A stretch of 6,943 bases of DNA from positions 1 through 6,943 of the forward strand of contig CALMGO010000591.1 in assembly GCA_937863625.1 (NCBI GenBank), in the 5' to 3' direction. This DNA comes from an uncultured bacterium (GTDB lineage: Bacteria; Planctomycetota; DG-23; SLPQ01). Below the pieces are notes generated by a model, which searched no databases, was not told the DNA's origin, and saw only the letters and a list, made by a program, of their open reading frames with translations. The translations under genes and the position numbers were made by a program. Positions 6,579 to 6,943 of the stretch are shown piece after piece. Positions within the stretch are counted from its first letter, which is position 1, and the number at the start of each line of letters is the position of its first letter.

Positions 6579-6711
6579 CGGCACAGGGGTGCCGTGGTCC
6601 GGCGAGGCCGGTATCTAATCGGCGGGCCGCAGGAGCAGCTAACGCTGCAAGGGATTTACACATAAGGACATAGGACAAGCACACTGCCAGCGCGCAGGAA
6701 GCCGCGGCTTC
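6579..6711 (-). other. Cluster of five short hairpins, possible structured RNA or gene-end structure
   Basis: In minus-strand order: 6711-6698 is the perfect palindrome GAAGCCGCGGCTTC; 6695-6679 pairs GCGCGCU with AGUGUGC (seven pairs, two of them G-U, loop GGC) and forms well only as minus-strand RNA; 6648-6635 is GCAGC-GTTA-GCTGC; 6611-6599 is CCGGC-CTC-GCCGG; 6594-6579 is CGGCAC-CCCT-GTGCCG. The first begins nine bases after the stop codon of the right-hand gene. None is followed by a T-run, so a standard rho-independent terminator is not shown. I do not recognise a known riboswitch. Short stems are common by chance in GC-rich DNA, so the RNA interpretation is tentative. Confidence 0.35.
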
Positions 6712-6720
6712 ACGATTACC

Positions 6721-6943
6721 CTATGAGCCCTGAGGCATCAGGGTGACGGTCATGCCTACGCCGGGGAGAGAGATGTCAAGCGGACGGGGATTTCGCGGGC
6801 CCCGCCATGTGTAAAGTTCAAAGACATCGGGCATGCCGGAGTCCCTCGGAGACTCGTCGCGAAAAGAGCCGACGATTTGAAACTCTTCCGTACGGACGTA
6901 ATCAAGAAAGAGCGCGACCCCCTGAGGCAGAACCGGCAGGCCC
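6721..6943 (-). CDS. 3' end of an unrecognised gene (5' part outside window)
   Basis: An open minus-strand frame enters from the right edge and ends at TAG (6723-6721), giving 73 residues. It begins GLPVLPQGVALFLDYVRTEE, contains MPDVFELYTWRGPR (37-50) and ends VTLMPQGS. The codons look coding-like and the frame has no internal stop. A stretch of the form 'FLDYV...IVGSF...VFELY' recalls the C-terminal soluble tails of some membrane glycosyltransferases of the GT39/ArnT kind, but this is a faint resemblance and I do not assign a function. It is in the same orientation as the phosphotransferase gene, 393 bp upstream of it, and may be part of the same locus. Confidence 0.6.
   Translation of the reverse strand, partial: GLPVLPQGVALFLDYVRTEEFQIVGSFRDESPRDSGMPDVFELYTWRGPRNPRPLDISLPGVGMTVTLMPQGS

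Larger units (their letters stand above)
6328..6720. other. 393-base intergenic region upstream of the polysaccharide genes
   Basis: No convincing gene lies here on either strand. The part nearest the right-hand gene (6579-6711) is GC-rich and holds five short hairpins. The middle (about 6480-6560) is clearly AT-richer and carries a weak promoter candidate on the minus strand. The part next to the phosphotransferase start holds a 7-bp hairpin and the ribosome site. A plus-strand frame (6404-6673, 90 codons) exists but is not supported by codon use or a good ribosome site. The simplest reading is the promoter and leader region of the phosphotransferase operon. Confidence 0.6.

Noticed and set aside
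6608..6621. GATTAGATACCGGC on the minus strand, resembling a conserved 16S rRNA segment
   Set aside because: The similarity stops after about 11 bases and no flanking rRNA sequence is present; it is chance.
6698..6711. Rho-independent terminator after the right-hand partial gene
   Set aside because: The 14-bp palindrome is well placed, but the stem is only five pairs with a four-base loop and the following bases on the minus strand are CTGCGCG, without a T-run.
6328..6720. JUMPstart/ops element (GGCGGTAG-type) ahead of the polysaccharide genes
   Set aside because: I looked for the ops core on the minus strand and found no acceptable match.

Overview
The window is about 57-60% GC by eye. It reads as part of the chromosome of a Gram-negative-type bacterium that makes a surface or exopolysaccharide. 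All five genes I can support strongly lie on the minus strand, so transcription runs from high to low coordinates, and a sixth partial gene at the right edge lies on the same strand. Starts are often non-ATG (GTG, TTG) but have good Shine-Dalgarno (SD) sequences. I cannot assign a phylum. The large tetratricopeptide (TPR) membrane protein and the packing suggest an environmental, non-enteric lineage, but that is a weak inference. I see no rRNA, tRNA, CRISPR array, insertion sequence or phage gene.

Layout in transcription order: (1) 6943-6721, the last 73 codons of an unrecognised gene. (2) 6720-6328, a 393-base stretch without a convincing gene. It holds a cluster of short hairpins (6579-6711), a weak promoter candidate and a 7-bp hairpin near the next start. 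(3) 6327-4873, a polyprenyl-phosphate sugar-1-phosphate transferase of the WcaJ/WbaP type, which starts glycan assembly on the lipid carrier. (4) 4883-3804, a membrane-bound family 2 glycosyltransferase overlapping its neighbour by 11 bp. (5) 3803-3712, a short gap with a possible promoter. (6) 3711-2722, class I mannose-6-phosphate isomerase. (7) 2712-1915, an RsuA/RluB-family rRNA pseudouridine synthase, 9 bp after manA. (8) 1943 to beyond base 1, a membrane protein of at least 647 residues with C-terminal TPR-like repeats. It starts at TTG, overlaps the pseudouridine synthase by 29 bp and runs off the left edge.

How they fit: the phosphotransferase would load the first sugar onto undecaprenyl phosphate, the family 2 enzyme would add a further sugar, and the isomerase links fructose-6-phosphate to mannose-6-phosphate, a precursor of GDP-mannose sugars. 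The large membrane protein resembles a widespread, poorly characterised family with a GT-C-like layout and could also act in envelope glycosylation, but that is inference. The pseudouridine synthase is a ribosome-maturation enzyme that seems to share the transcript without an obvious functional link.

No clearly new defence or mobile system is visible. The items most worth a second look are the large TTG-started membrane gene, its ribosome-binding site buried in the basic tail of the preceding gene, and the hairpin cluster upstream of the polysaccharide genes.
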